Source of the DNA: Atopobiaceae bacterium
GTDB lineage: Bacteria; Actinomycetota; Coriobacteriia; Coriobacteriales; Atopobiaceae
Direction of reading: 5' to 3'
NCBI GenBank assembly: GCA_022483015.1
Contig: JAKVOB010000001.1
Span: 1,326,902-1,390,901, forward strand
Length of the DNA: 64,000 nucleotides
Shown here: in pieces, positions 7,005 through 16,617 of the stretch
Layout: each line of letters begins with the position of its first letter
Numbering within the stretch: position 1 is the stretch's first letter
The notes under the pieces: generated by a model
Told to the model about the DNA's origin: nothing
Seen by the model: the letters and a program-made list of their open reading frames with translations, nothing else
The model's database searches: none
Position numbers and translations under genes: made by a program

Positions 7005-8831
7005 GTGGCCGAGAAGAACGTGCGGGGCGCGCGGGTGCGCCGCCTCTTCATGATTCACCCCGACGTCTGGGCAATCGTGGCGGCGGCCATCCTGGGGCTC
7101 TCATGGTCGGCGGGAGCCACCTATGAGGCCTCGGTCGAGGCGGGGTCGCCAGGAATCACGGATGCGCTTCCTGTGGTGCTTGCGGGTCTGCTCATCGCTG
7201 TTCCTGCGTACTTCCTCATCGCACTTCTCTTCCACTGGCTCGACGTCCGCGAGGTGCACATCGCCAACAGGGAGTCTGCGCGAGGTGTGTCATGGGGCAC
7301 GCGCCATGTGGACCCCGAGAGGGGCCTCGGCGTCGTCCCCGCCCCGTTCCCACCGGCCCGGGCGGTGCTGACCGGTGCGCTTGTGCTACTCGTCCTGTGG
7401 ATCCCCTACCTCGTGATTCGTTTTCCGGGCAACCTCGACCAGGACACCCTCTGGCAGCTGCTCGAGCACGCGGGCTACGCCACGGCCTCTGACCATCATC
7501 CATGGTTCGACACGATGGTCATCGGACTCTTCTGGGACCTAGGCGACCTGCTGGGGTCGCATCTCTGGTCGCTCCTTCTCTGCGCCATCTCCCAGATGGT
7601 CCTCACCGCGCTGTCCATGGGCGTCATGCTGTGGTACATCCGCGATGTCATCGGAGCCCCGCGGGGCTTCGTGCGCGGTTGCACGTTGTTCCTGGGCCTG
7701 CTGCCGTTCGTGCCCCTGACCTTGCTCACGATGGGCAAGGACTCGCTCTTCGGCTGGACGTATGTGCTGTTCTTCGTGGCCGTGGTCGAGTGTGCCCGCA
7801 CGCGTGGCGCTGCCCTCCGCAGTCGCAGGTTCCTCGTGTCCGTGATCGTGGTGACCCTGCTCACCATGCTCACCAAGAAGACGAGTCTGCTGGTGGACGT
7901 GGGCACGCTGCTCGTGGTCGCACTCTGGTGCAAGGGGTCGCGCGCCCGCGTGCTCGCCTGGGCCGCAGTCCCGGTCATCCTCTATCTGGTGTGGTCGAAC
8001 CTCCTGCTGGGCGCCATGGGGGTGGCCAAAGGCGACCTCCGGGACGTCATGTCCATTCCGTCGCAGCAGGTGGCGACCGTCGTGGCCGAGCATGGTGACG
8101 AGCTCTCCGACGCCGACCTCACGACCATCGAGAAGTGCTGGGGTGACCCCTCCGCGTTTGCCACGGCGCTTGTGCCCACGCGCGCCGACGCCACCAAGAA
8201 CTGCTGGAAGGACGATGCCTCCATGTCCGACAAGGCGGCAGGCATCTCCCTCTGGCTCAGTCTGGGCCTCCGCTATCCCGGCTCGTACGCGAACGCCCTC
8301 CTCGGTCTGACCTGTCAGGTCTGGGCCCCCGTGGTGCAGTGGCCGGTCGTCGATGACACCTCGGCCGAGACGGGCCTGTATGTGATCGACAACGTGCCCG
8401 GGGACGTCTCGGGCTATCAGGAGTACTTCGACAGCTCCTGGTGGCTGCCGCGTCTCACGGCGGACGAGGTCTCCTCGCTCATGGGCGGGGCCACGCACCC
8501 TGCCTTCGCCGAGACGCTCTCGGCTGGGTTCGACACCGTCTACAACGCGTTCCTCTCGGTGTTCCCGCAGGCGTTCTCGAAGGCCCCGTATGCGCTCTGG
8601 GCACCGCTCATCGTGATGGCCTGGTGCCTCAGGCGTAGGCGCTGGGGCCTGGCCGCCGCGCTCATGGCCTCGGTCCTCACCCTGGCCTCTATCATCGTGT
8701 CACCTCTCGCGCTGCCGCGCTACCTGGTGCCAGCGGTCTTCACCGCGCCCCTCGTCCTCGGTCTCGTGTTCACCACGGGGGCCGACACCGACGAGCGTGC
8801 CCTGGTCCATGTCGACGAGGAACTCGCATGA
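7005..8831 (+). CDS. Polytopic membrane protein, DUF6020-like (glycan assembly)
   Basis: The 608-residue product has about a dozen hydrophobic segments, starting with two N-terminal helices (about 24-45 and 55-80), and a large extracytoplasmic loop between residues about 330 and 530. The short motif FPGNLDQDTLWQL just after a helix, with acidic residues facing the outside, and the following DHHPWFDT resemble GT-C-type lipid-linked glycosyltransferases and the DUF6020 family. I infer a role in surface polysaccharide or lipid-linked sugar assembly. The start is a GTG with GGGGAG upstream. Its stop overlaps the start of the next membrane protein (ATGA), so the two are translationally coupled. 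Substrate unknown. Confidence 0.68.
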   Translation: MAEKNVRGARVRRLFMIHPDVWAIVAAAILGLSWSAGATYEASVEAGSPGITDALPVVLAGLLIAVPAYFLIALLFHWLDVREVHIANRESARGVSWGTRHVDPERGLGVVPAPFPPARAVLTGALVLLVLWIPYLVIRFPGNLDQDTLWQLLEHAGYATASDHHPWFDTMVIGLFWDLGDLLGSHLWSLLLCAISQMVLTALSMGVMLWYIRDVIGAPRGFVRGCTLFLGLLPFVPLTLLTMGKDSLFGWTYVLFFVAVVECARTRGAALRSRRFLVSVIVVTLLTMLTKKTSLLVDVGTLLVVALWCKGSRARVLAWAAVPVILYLVWSNLLLGAMGVAKGDLRDVMSIPSQQVATVVAEHGDELSDADLTTIEKCWGDPSAFATALVPTRADATKNCWKDDASMSDKAAGISLWLSLGLRYPGSYANALLGLTCQVWAPVVQWPVVDDTSAETGLYVIDNVPGDVSGYQEYFDSSWWLPRLTADEVSSLMGGATHPAFAETLSAGFDTVYNAFLSVFPQAFSKAPYALWAPLIVMAWCLRRRRWGLAAALMASVLTLASIIVSPLALPRYLVPAVFTAPLVLGLVFTTGADTDERALVHVDEELA

Positions 8832-10936
8832 TGGGCTCCGACGACCTCCGTCGCCTCCTCAAGGCCGTGGCCGTCGCGATCGTCGTGGCCGTGGCCCTCG
8901 AGCTCACGCTCTTCAACATCAACCATTGGCGTTCGCTTGCGGCGGGCGCAGGCACGGAGGTCACGCTCGAGGCGTCCGCGGCCTCCCTCTCCTCGGCGGA
9001 CGACACGCTCACCTTCGATGGCATCGACCAGGCGGTCTCGACCGTCACGGTGACCTTCGGTGCCGACCAGCCCCAGGACACGGCAGTGAGCGCCACCTAT
9101 TCCATCACCGACGACGGCACCTCGGCGGCCTATGTGCTGCCGGTCACGGAGCTGCTCCCCTCGAACGAGCGGAGCCTCACCTCGGTGATCGACCCCTATG
9201 GCGACCTCCGCTCGCTCACCATATCCATCAAGGCCGACTCCTACCCGGTGCACATCGCCTCCGTGATCCTGAACCGGCCTGTGCCCCTCTCGGTCGATCC
9301 CCTCCGCATGCTCGTGGTGGCGCTCGTCATCGTGGGCGTCTGGCTGCTCCGACCCCATGGTCTGCTCGCCCGCACGTCGGCAGCCGCCGCTCCTGCCCGC
9401 CGCATCCGCATCGCCGTGCTCGTCTGCGCGCTCGTCGTGATAGGGGCGACCACCAACTACGGCTCGGATGACCAGAATCGCCCCTGGTACTGGGCCTACG
9501 CTCAGGACGAGTACACAGAGCTCGCGCACTCCCTCACGCAAGGCAGGCTCTACCTCGACGAGGAGCCGCCGGACTGGTTGGTCCAGATGGAGGACCCCTA
9601 CGACCCGGCCGCCCGCACGCAGGCGGAGGCCCAGACCGGCATCTCGTTCAAGCATGACGCCGCCTATCATGACGGCCACTACTACGTCTACTTCGGCGTG
9701 GTCCCCGAGGTCGTGCTCTTCCTGCCGTTCTGCGTGCTGACGGGGCTCGACCTGCCCAACTCGGCGGCCGTGGGGCTTGCCGTGCTCGCCTTCGCGGGCG
9801 CCGTGTGGACGCTCCTCTCGCAGCTGGTGCGCACGCGCTTCACGCATGCGAGCCTGCAGACGTTCGTCCTCGTGTTCCTAGGGGTGCTGGCGTGCTCGGG
9901 CATCGTCTATTCCTGTGGGAGGCCCTGCTTCTACAACATCCCCGTGACCTGTGGGCTCGCCTTCGCGATGTGGGGTCTCGTCGCCTGGCACCATGCGGTG
10001 ACGGCCGAGAGGCACAAGGGTGCCTTCTATGCCCTTGGTGCCCTGCTCATGGCCCTCGTGGCGGGTTGTCGACCCCAGGTCCTCGTGGTGGGGCTCCTGG
10101 CCTTGCCGCTCCTGTGGCGGGCCGTGCGCCGCGAGGCCGGGACCCCTGGCGGGGGAGGGGGTCGGCTGGCCGCTGCGTCTGCCCCTGATGCCGCTTCCAT
10201 CGAGGCTCCGCCTTGCGTCGCGGACACCATCAAGGTCTCGTCCGGTCGCGTCTGGCTCGTGCGGGTGGCGCAGCTCGGCATCCCGGTCGTGGTCGTGGTC
10301 GGTGCGCTCCTCTGGTACAACGTGGCCCGGTTCGGCTCGCCCCTCGACTTCGGGAGCGCCTACAACCTTGCCGACGATAACCTGACGCTGCGGGGCCATG
10401 ACGTGATCCGCGCCCTCGAAGGTGCCTTCTACCTGCTCTTCCAGCCGTCCGTGATCACATCGACCTTCCCGTTCCTGCAGGCGCAGGCGGTGTCGGCGAC
10501 CTATGGGGGACTCACGATCTCGGAGCCCGTCCTCGGCGGCATCGTGGCCACGGCACCCTTCGCGCTCGTGGCACCCGTCCTGCTCCTCGAGCGCCGCTGC
10601 CCCCGCCGAGAGGCGCTCCTCGCCGGGGCCCTCGTGGTCCTTGCCGTCGTGGTCTGCCTCTTCGACGTGGAGGGCGCGGGCATACTCACGCGCTATGTGC
10701 AGGACTTCGGGGTGCTGCTCGGTCTGGCGTCGGCACTCATGGTGCTGGCTCGTGGCGAGGGCGCGGCCCCGTCGCGGCTCTTCGGCCTGGGGCTCCTGCT
10801 GGTCGTCGTGGCCTGCCTGGCCATGGTGGTCCTTGCGCGGTGCGGCATGATGACCGACGCCGCCGGTGCCGAGGGCGCGCGGGTAGACGACTGGCTCTGG
10901 GAGCGCATCCGCCTGGCCTTCATGTTCTGGGCGTGA
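8828..10936 (+). CDS. Large membrane protein with external beta domain, glycosyltransferase-like
   Basis: This 702-residue protein begins with one membrane helix (about 12-30), then an extracytoplasmic domain of about 120 residues rich in Thr/Ser/Asp that looks like a beta-sandwich, then about ten further membrane helices. The loop after the second helix group contains WYWAYAQDEYTELAHSL, an acidic aromatic patch of the kind seen in GT-C glycosyltransferases and YfhO-like proteins. It overlaps the upstream membrane protein by four bases and is followed after about 80 bases by the GlfT2-like glycosyltransferase, so a glycan assembly role is likely. The family could not be named from sequence alone. 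Confidence 0.62.
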   Translation: MMGSDDLRRLLKAVAVAIVVAVALELTLFNINHWRSLAAGAGTEVTLEASAASLSSADDTLTFDGIDQAVSTVTVTFGADQPQDTAVSATYSITDDGTSAAYVLPVTELLPSNERSLTSVIDPYGDLRSLTISIKADSYPVHIASVILNRPVPLSVDPLRMLVVALVIVGVWLLRPHGLLARTSAAAAPARRIRIAVLVCALVVIGATTNYGSDDQNRPWYWAYAQDEYTELAHSLTQGRLYLDEEPPDWLVQMEDPYDPAARTQAEAQTGISFKHDAAYHDGHYYVYFGVVPEVVLFLPFCVLTGLDLPNSAAVGLAVLAFAGAVWTLLSQLVRTRFTHASLQTFVLVFLGVLACSGIVYSCGRPCFYNIPVTCGLAFAMWGLVAWHHAVTAERHKGAFYALGALLMALVAGCRPQVLVVGLLALPLLWRAVRREAGTPGGGGGRLAAASAPDAASIEAPPCVADTIKVSSGRVWLVRVAQLGIPVVVVVGALLWYNVARFGSPLDFGSAYNLADDNLTLRGHDVIRALEGAFYLLFQPSVITSTFPFLQAQAVSATYGGLTISEPVLGGIVATAPFALVAPVLLLERRCPRREALLAGALVVLAVVVCLFDVEGAGILTRYVQDFGVLLGLASALMVLARGEGAAPSRLFGLGLLLVVVACLAMVVLARCGMMTDAAGAEGARVDDWLWERIRLAFMFWA

Positions 10937-10964
10937 GCCTCACCGGAGTACCTTTCCGCGCTGG

Positions 10965-10970
10965 TATAAT
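10965..10970 (+). promoter_or_regulatory. -10 element (TATAAT) upstream of the GlfT2-like gene
   Basis: A perfect TATAAT hexamer lies 50 bases before the start codon at 11020. No good -35 hexamer is visible 16-18 bases upstream. It suggests that the glycosyltransferase gene has its own promoter besides any read-through from the two membrane-protein genes. Confidence 0.55.
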
Positions 10971-11019
10971 TCGACTCGTTTTCAGACGCCTGTCATGACG
11001 GGTCATCCAAAGGAGACCT

Positions 11020-12912
11020 ATGTCTCGTTTCAAGCTCGCCAACGTCCTGCTCGAGGACACCTCCCAGTTCCATGAGGCTCCTCTGCTGTACTGCCGCTCG
11101 GCTGCCTCGGTGGTCTATCTGCCGGACGCAGGGGAGTGGCTCCTCCGCGGACCTGGCGAGTTCGACTTCACCACCTTCTTCAATGCCCTCTCGGTCCGGA
11201 AGTGGGAGACCTATACGGTGGCCTCGGACTTCCATCTCCACCTCGAGCTCAGGGGTGATGCCTGCACCGTGTGCCAGACGACTGCCGACTCCCTGAGCCA
11301 CTATTCCGAGAAGGTCGCAGGCTCGTCCGTGGACCTTGGACCCTCTGACGTCTGGCAGGAGCTTGACCTCGACATCATGGTCGACGACCTCGACGTCCTC
11401 GAGGGGTTCGCCATCGATAGCGAGGGTGGCGTCTCGATCCGTAACGGTTACTACTGGGCTGACGTGGCACCCGAGGACGTGCGTCCCGTGGAACTGGCAC
11501 TCGCGACCACGACCTTCAGGAAGGAGGGGTTCATCACCAGGAACATCTCCCTGGTGAGCGAGAAGATCCTCGGGTCATCCGAGCCCGTCTCCGATCACTT
11601 CCACATGCACGTGGTCGACAACGGTCGCACCTTGGACCAGGCGTCCCTCGAGGTCCCCGGCATCTCCATCCATCCCAATGACAACGTGGGCGGTTCCGGT
11701 GGCTTCGCACGCGGCATGATCTGTGCCATGGAGCAGGAGCCCAAGGCCACGCACGTGCTTCTCATGGATGACGACGTGGAGGTCTCCCCGGAGAGCATCA
11801 TCCGCACGTACAACCTCCTCGCAATCGTCAACGATGGCTACGCCGAGGCCTTCGTGAGCGGTGCCATGATGAGCTATGACGAGCCGGACCTGTTCTGTGA
11901 GGACCTCGGCTACATGACGCCCCAGGGCGTCTACCGTCCCGTCAAGCCCTCGGGCCATATGGGATACCTCCACGATTACCTCCAGGTCGAGTCCCATGCC
12001 ATCTCTGCCGACGACCCCGTGGTCCAGTCCCAGGCCTACGCCTCCTGGTGGTATTGCTGCATCCCCATCGCGACCATCGAGCGCGAGGGGCTCCCGCTGC
12101 CCCTCTTCGTCCGTTCCGACGACATGGAATACAGCCTTCGCTGCAAGCCTAGGTTCATCACCATGGGTGGCATCTGCATCTGGCATATGGCCTTCCGGAT
12201 GCGCTACAACGCGGCCGTCGAGCGCTACCAGTGCATGCGGAATGGGCTCATCGCCCAGTCGACGACCGGTGCTGCCCCGCTCAGCGACTTCCTCGTCGAG
12301 CTGGAGCACAACGTCCGCATCGAGCTCATGAAGTTCGACTATGCCGATGCGGCGCTCGTGCTCGATGCCTTCGAGGACTACATGAGGGGTCCTGGCTACT
12401 TCTCCGCGAAGGGAGTGGGCGAGAGCCGCTTCATGGATGCGAACAGCAACAAGGAGCAGCTCGTCCCCTTGGCTGACCTCGATGTCCCCGAGGGGGTCGA
12501 CCTCGCCTTTCTCACCTCGGACAGGATTGAGGGGGACGTGCCCTTTGAGGGAGACAGGGGAAACTACCTCTTCCGGCGCCGCTTCATGCGGATCTTCCGG
12601 GAGACGCTCAACGGCCAGCTCGGGAACATGGCCGCGAACGATGCGGGGCCCGTCATCATCGAGGCTGCGGGCTGGTCGTACCTCAGGGGCAAGATCTGTG
12701 GCTCCACCACCATCGTCGCGGTCGACGCTCCGACCAAGAGGGGAGTCGTGAGGCACAAGGACCCCGAGCGCTGTCGGGAGGTCTGGGACCGCTTCCGGAG
12801 CGACCTCGAACGCTACGACCGCGACAAGGACAGGATCCGTGCCGAGTATGCGGCGGCCAGGGCCAGACTCACCTCGGTGGCCTTCTGGAAGGGGTACCTG
12901 GGCATCGACTAG
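11020..12912 (+). CDS. GlfT2-like galactofuranosyltransferase family glycosyltransferase (GT2)
   Basis: This 630-residue cytoplasmic or peripheral enzyme resembles the mycobacterial GlfT2 family. The N-terminal 170 residues form a beta-rich domain, followed by a GT-A domain with HPNDNVGGSGGFARGM (sugar-nucleotide binding), the metal-binding DDD in LLMDDDVEVSP, and the acceptor region with FVRSDDMEYSLR and a WHMAF tryptophan-histidine motif. A helical C-terminal domain follows. Known members polymerise UDP-galactofuranose into galactan. Here it follows two membrane proteins of probable glycan assembly. A UDP-galactopyranose-mutase-like gene, which could supply UDP-Galf, occurs 33 kb away. The start is supported by AAGGAG. 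Donor specificity is inferred. Confidence 0.82.
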   Translation: MSRFKLANVLLEDTSQFHEAPLLYCRSAASVVYLPDAGEWLLRGPGEFDFTTFFNALSVRKWETYTVASDFHLHLELRGDACTVCQTTADSLSHYSEKVAGSSVDLGPSDVWQELDLDIMVDDLDVLEGFAIDSEGGVSIRNGYYWADVAPEDVRPVELALATTTFRKEGFITRNISLVSEKILGSSEPVSDHFHMHVVDNGRTLDQASLEVPGISIHPNDNVGGSGGFARGMICAMEQEPKATHVLLMDDDVEVSPESIIRTYNLLAIVNDGYAEAFVSGAMMSYDEPDLFCEDLGYMTPQGVYRPVKPSGHMGYLHDYLQVESHAISADDPVVQSQAYASWWYCCIPIATIEREGLPLPLFVRSDDMEYSLRCKPRFITMGGICIWHMAFRMRYNAAVERYQCMRNGLIAQSTTGAAPLSDFLVELEHNVRIELMKFDYADAALVLDAFEDYMRGPGYFSAKGVGESRFMDANSNKEQLVPLADLDVPEGVDLAFLTSDRIEGDVPFEGDRGNYLFRRRFMRIFRETLNGQLGNMAANDAGPVIIEAAGWSYLRGKICGSTTIVAVDAPTKRGVVRHKDPERCREVWDRFRSDLERYDRDKDRIRAEYAAARARLTSVAFWKGYLGID

Positions 12913-12940
12913 GTGGTGCCTGGCTTACTCGAGGCAGGCT

Positions 12941-12970
12941 GCCATGCGGGTCCCATCTGGGTGGCATGGC
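12941..12970 (+). terminator. Hairpin downstream of the GlfT2-like gene
   Basis: GCCATGC and GCATGGC form a 7 bp stem around 16 bases, 29 bases after the stop codon. No T-run follows, so termination is uncertain. Confidence 0.35.
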
Positions 12971-13037
12971 CTGACTCGTGTTACCAACTCGCTACCGATT
13001 CTATGCCGACGCTTGACAGGACTTCCTGCCACGCCTA

Positions 13038-13082
13038 GGTTTGATGCACGGCAAATCCGGTTTGATGCCATTTCATGCATCA
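13038..13082 (+). promoter_or_regulatory. Candidate ArgR operator upstream of argR
   Basis: GGTTTGATGC occurs at 13038-13047 and again at 13059-13068, exactly 21 bases (two helical turns) apart. The second copy opens a 20 bp palindrome, TGATGC (13063-13068), eight bases, GCATCA (13077-13082). Tandem imperfect palindromes spaced by about two turns are how ArgR hexamers bind ARG boxes, so autoregulation is likely; the sequence differs from the E. coli box. Confidence 0.5.
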
Positions 13083-13121
13083 TGGTTCACGTGATCCCTC
13101 TACGGGAAAGGGCGGCATTCG

Positions 13122-13556
13122 TTGGTGAAGAGGCGCAACAGCCGCCAGGAGGCTATCCGCAGGATCGTCCGTGACAAGTCCATACGCACCCAGCGCGCCC
13201 TCGTCGTCGAGCTCGAGGATGCTGGGTTCTCGTGCACCCAGGCCACGGTCTCACGTGACATCTCCGACATGGGACTCCGCAAGCTCCCCGAGGGAGTCTA
13301 CGTGCTTGCCGAGGACCTGCATCTCCAGCGGATGATCTCCGACCTCGTGTGCGACGTCAACCGTGCCGACAACCTCATCCTCGTGAAGGCCCAGCCAGGT
13401 ACTGCCCCAGGCATTGCCGCCGCAATAGATGCGGCTGATCTTCCCCAGGTCGTCGGCTCAATCGCCGGCAACGACACCATCATGGTGGTCGCGGCGGATG
13501 GTCAGGGGGGAACTGCGATAGAGGCCCTCATCAACAAGCTTCGTTGCGTCCGATGA
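13122..13556 (+). CDS. argR: Arginine repressor ArgR
   Basis: The 144-residue product is an ArgR/AhrC family regulator. The N-terminal winged helix carries RIVRDKSIRTQRALVVELEDAG and the recognition helix region with CTQATVSRDISDMGL, where SRD is the family signature. The C-terminal half is the hexamerisation and arginine-binding domain, with the GTAPGIAAAIDAA segment and GTIAGNDTIMVV-like core (here SIAGNDTIMVV). It senses L-arginine and represses biosynthesis. It stands directly before argG and argH, its likely targets. The start is taken as TTG at 13122 (followed at once by GTG, an alternative) with GGAAAGGG upstream. Palindromic sites upstream suggest self-repression. Confidence 0.93.
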   Translation: MVKRRNSRQEAIRRIVRDKSIRTQRALVVELEDAGFSCTQATVSRDISDMGLRKLPEGVYVLAEDLHLQRMISDLVCDVNRADNLILVKAQPGTAPGIAAAIDAADLPQVVGSIAGNDTIMVVAADGQGGTAIEALINKLRCVR

Positions 13557-13722
13557 TGGCGGCCGCCTGGTGATCCTGCCGGGCGTCCGCGCCTTCGGAT
13601 TCTTCCCGCCTGGTCCTTTGTCCGGGCGGTCCCGCGCATGCGGGAGATAGACACGACGGACGGCATGTCCATCGCGTAGTCCATGACGTGGGCCAAGGCC
13701 CACACAGACGAAGGGATTCACC

Positions 13723-14991
13723 ATGAGCGAGCAAGCCATCACCGGAACCGACTACAAGGGCAAGGTCGTCCTGGCCTACTCTGGCGGCGTCGACACGTCC
13801 GTCATCATCCCGTACCTCAAGCATCACGGCTACGACGTCATCGCCTGCCTGGGCAGCCTCGGCCAGCCCGGCTCGTCCGACATGGACGGCCTCGTCCAGA
13901 AGGCCGCCGACATGGGTGCCGTCTCGGCCCATGCCATCGACATGCGCGACGAGTTCTGCGAGGGCCCCTGCGTCGAGGCCATCAAGGCGAACGGCCTCTA
14001 CGAGAACCAGTACCCGCTGCTCTCCGCCCTCTCCCGTCCGGTCATCTGCAAGAACCTGGTGGACATCGCCCACAAGGAGGGCGCCGTCGCCATCGCCCAT
14101 GGCTGCACCGGCAAGGGCAACGACCAGGTCCGCTTCGAGTTCGAGTGCAAGGCGCTCGACCCCACGCTCGACGTCCTGGGCCCCGTCCGCACCTGGGAGT
14201 TCACGACGCGTCAGTCCGAGATCGACTACTGCGCCGAGCACGGCATCCAGATCGACGTGACCAAGTCCTCCCCCTATTCCATCGACGAGAACTGCTGGGG
14301 CCGTGCCATCGAGTGTGGCGTCCTCGAGAACCCCTGGAACGAGCCGCCCGTTGACGCCTGGGTCATGACGGCCGAGCAGGAGGACGCACCTGACAAGCGT
14401 ACCGACGTCGTCATCTCGTTCGAGGCCGGCAAGCCCGTGGCCATCGACGGCGAGAGGATGACCATGCTCCAGATCATCCTCAAGATGAACGAGGTCGCCG
14501 GTGGCAACGGCTACGGCCGCCTCGACATGATCGAGGACCGGCTCGTGGGCCTCAAGAGCCGCGAGTGCTACGAGCAGCCCGCCGCCCTCTCGCTCATCAA
14601 GGCCCACAAGGCCCTCGAGATGCTGTGCCTGCCTGGCGACCTCCTTGCCGAGAAGCTCAAGCTCGAGCACGACTGGGCCAAGCAGGTCTACACCGGCCTG
14701 TACTTCTCGCCGCTCAAGGATGCCTGCGACGCCTTCTTCGACAAGACGCAGGAGACCGTCACCGGTGACGTGCGCCTGCGCTTCTACAAGGGCTGCTGCC
14801 GCGTCTCGGGCGTCCGCTCCGAGAACGCGCTCTACGACTTCGGCCTCGCCACCTATGACGAGGGCGACACCTTCGACCGCTCCACGGCCAAGGGCTTCAT
14901 GGACCTCTATGGCCTGCCCAACACGGTCTGGTCACGCCGCGAGCATGGCATTCTCGATACCGCCATGCCTGAGTCGAGCTATACCGAGTAG
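13723..14991 (+). CDS. argG: Argininosuccinate synthase
   Basis: This 422-residue enzyme joins citrulline and aspartate with ATP to give argininosuccinate, the next-to-last step of arginine synthesis. The N-terminal PP-loop reads LAYSGGVDTSVI. The family motifs HGCTGKGNDQVRFE, RTWEFTTRQSEIDY, and SPYSIDENCWGR are all intact. Length is slightly above the usual 400. The start codon follows AAGGGA at a normal distance. A 166-base gap separates it from argR, and 108 bases from argH on the same strand, where a TACCAT -10-like box (15022) could give argH an extra promoter. Confidence 0.97.
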   Translation: MSEQAITGTDYKGKVVLAYSGGVDTSVIIPYLKHHGYDVIACLGSLGQPGSSDMDGLVQKAADMGAVSAHAIDMRDEFCEGPCVEAIKANGLYENQYPLLSALSRPVICKNLVDIAHKEGAVAIAHGCTGKGNDQVRFEFECKALDPTLDVLGPVRTWEFTTRQSEIDYCAEHGIQIDVTKSSPYSIDENCWGRAIECGVLENPWNEPPVDAWVMTAEQEDAPDKRTDVVISFEAGKPVAIDGERMTMLQIILKMNEVAGGNGYGRLDMIEDRLVGLKSRECYEQPAALSLIKAHKALEMLCLPGDLLAEKLKLEHDWAKQVYTGLYFSPLKDACDAFFDKTQETVTGDVRLRFYKGCCRVSGVRSENALYDFGLATYDEGDTFDRSTAKGFMDLYGLPNTVWSRREHGILDTAMPESSYTE

Positions 14992-15099
14992 GGCCGAGGG
15001 CGCCGCGCGGCGCCTCTGCGCTACCATGTAACGGACGCGGGCTCGGCGGCCATGTGCCGTCGGGCCCTTCTCCATTCAGCCGATTCCGTGAGGAGAGCC

Positions 15100-16536
15100 A
15101 TGAGCGAGCAGGACGAGAAGAACCCCACGACCGAGCCCAAGCCCCTCTGGGGAGGGCGCTTCTCGGAGGCCCCCTCGGGCGAGCTCGAGCGGTTCGGTGC
15201 CTCGCTGACCTTCGACAAGCGCCTCTGGCGTGAGGACATCGCGGGGTCCAAGGCGCATGCCGCCATGCTCGCGAGGCAGGGGGTCATCTCGCAGGAGGAC
15301 GCGGACGCCATCCGTGGCGGCCTCGACGACATCGCGGCCCAGATCGAGGCCGGCACCTTCACCTTCGACGTCGACCGTGACGAGGACATCCACATGGCCA
15401 TCGAGCGCGTCCTGACCGAGCGGATAGGCGCTGCTGGCGGCAGACTCCATACCGGTCGGTCGCGCAACGACCAGAGCGCGCTCGACCTGCACCTGGGATG
15501 CAAGCGTTTCGCGGGCGAGCTCACGGTCGCCCTCGTCGACCTCGAGGGTGCCCTGCTCGAGCGTGCCGAGGACGAGATGGGCACCATCATGCCGGGCTAC
15601 ACCCACATGCAGCCGGCACAGCCCGTGCTCCTCTCGCATCACCTGCTGGCCTATGTCTGGATGTTCTCGCGTGACGTCACCCGGATGCACGCAGCCGCCG
15701 ATGCCGCCGACGAGTCGCCCCTGGGTGCCGCCGCACTCGCCGGTACCACCTACCCCCTCGACCGCGCCTCGGTCGCGTCCGACCTCGGCCTGGCGCGCGT
15801 GTCGCCCAACTCGATGGACGCGGTCTCGAACCGTGACTATGTCGCGGACCTCATCTATGCCTGTTCCGTGGCACAGATGCACCTGTCGCGCCTCTGCGAG
15901 GAGCTCGTGCTCTGGAGCTCGGCCGAGTTCGGCTTCGTCGAGATGGACGATGCCCACTCCACGGGGTCGTCCATCATGCCGCAGAAGAAGAACCCGGACT
16001 TCGCCGAGCTGGTACGTGGCAAGTCCGGTCGCGTGCTCGGTGACCTGGTGAGCCTGCTCACCACGCTGAAGGGGCTTCCCCTCACCTATGACAAGGACCT
16101 CCAGGAGGACAAGGAACCCGTCTTCGACGCGGTGGACACCCTGCTGGGCTCGCTCCACGCCGTCACAGGGATGGTCTCGACGCTGCGCTTCGACGAGGAA
16201 CGCATGAGGGCGGCCTCGCACGAGGGGTACATGGCTGCCACCGACCTCGCTGACTACCTCGTGGGCAAGGGCCTACCCTTCAGGCAGGCGCATGCCGTGG
16301 TGGGCCGCATCGTGGGAGATTGCGTGCGCGAGCATGTCACGCTCCAGGAGCTCACCGCGGACGAGCTCCGGAGCTACTCGCCGCTCTTCGGTGACGACGC
16401 CCCGGAGGCCGTGGACATCGAGCGGGTCGTCGCGCGCCGATGCACCTACGGCGGGACAGGACACGATGCGGTGGCGGCACAGCTCGGCGAGGCCAAGGCC
16501 ATGGTCTCACGGCAGCGGGAGTCCTGCGAGGCCTAA
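15100..16536 (+). CDS. argH: Argininosuccinate lyase
   Basis: The 478-residue product cleaves argininosuccinate to arginine and fumarate, completing arginine synthesis after ArgG. Family markers are WGGRFSEAPS near the N-terminus, HTGRSRNDQ, the TIMPGYTHMQPAQP region with the catalytic histidine, and the superfamily signature GSSIMPQKKNPD. The ATG at 15100 with GAGGAGAG upstream begins a conventional N-terminus; an in-frame ATG at 15052 would add 16 residues without a ribosome binding site. A strong hairpin terminator follows the stop. Confidence 0.97.
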   Translation: MSEQDEKNPTTEPKPLWGGRFSEAPSGELERFGASLTFDKRLWREDIAGSKAHAAMLARQGVISQEDADAIRGGLDDIAAQIEAGTFTFDVDRDEDIHMAIERVLTERIGAAGGRLHTGRSRNDQSALDLHLGCKRFAGELTVALVDLEGALLERAEDEMGTIMPGYTHMQPAQPVLLSHHLLAYVWMFSRDVTRMHAAADAADESPLGAAALAGTTYPLDRASVASDLGLARVSPNSMDAVSNRDYVADLIYACSVAQMHLSRLCEELVLWSSAEFGFVEMDDAHSTGSSIMPQKKNPDFAELVRGKSGRVLGDLVSLLTTLKGLPLTYDKDLQEDKEPVFDAVDTLLGSLHAVTGMVSTLRFDEERMRAASHEGYMAATDLADYLVGKGLPFRQAHAVVGRIVGDCVREHVTLQELTADELRSYSPLFGDDAPEAVDIERVVARRCTYGGTGHDAVAAQLGEAKAMVSRQRESCEA

Positions 16537-16552
16537 CCATCCGATCCTACGA

Positions 16553-16599
16553 GAAGGGCCGCGCGCCTGCCGAGGTTGCTGGCAGGCGCGCGGCCCTTC
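16553..16599. terminator. Bidirectional terminator between argH and the PBP gene
   Basis: A 19 bp GC-rich stem (GAAGGGCCGCGCGCCTGCC and its complement) with a 9-base loop lies between two convergent genes. Confidence 0.75.
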
Positions 16600-16617
16600 A
16601 CCGTCATGATGGCCCAT

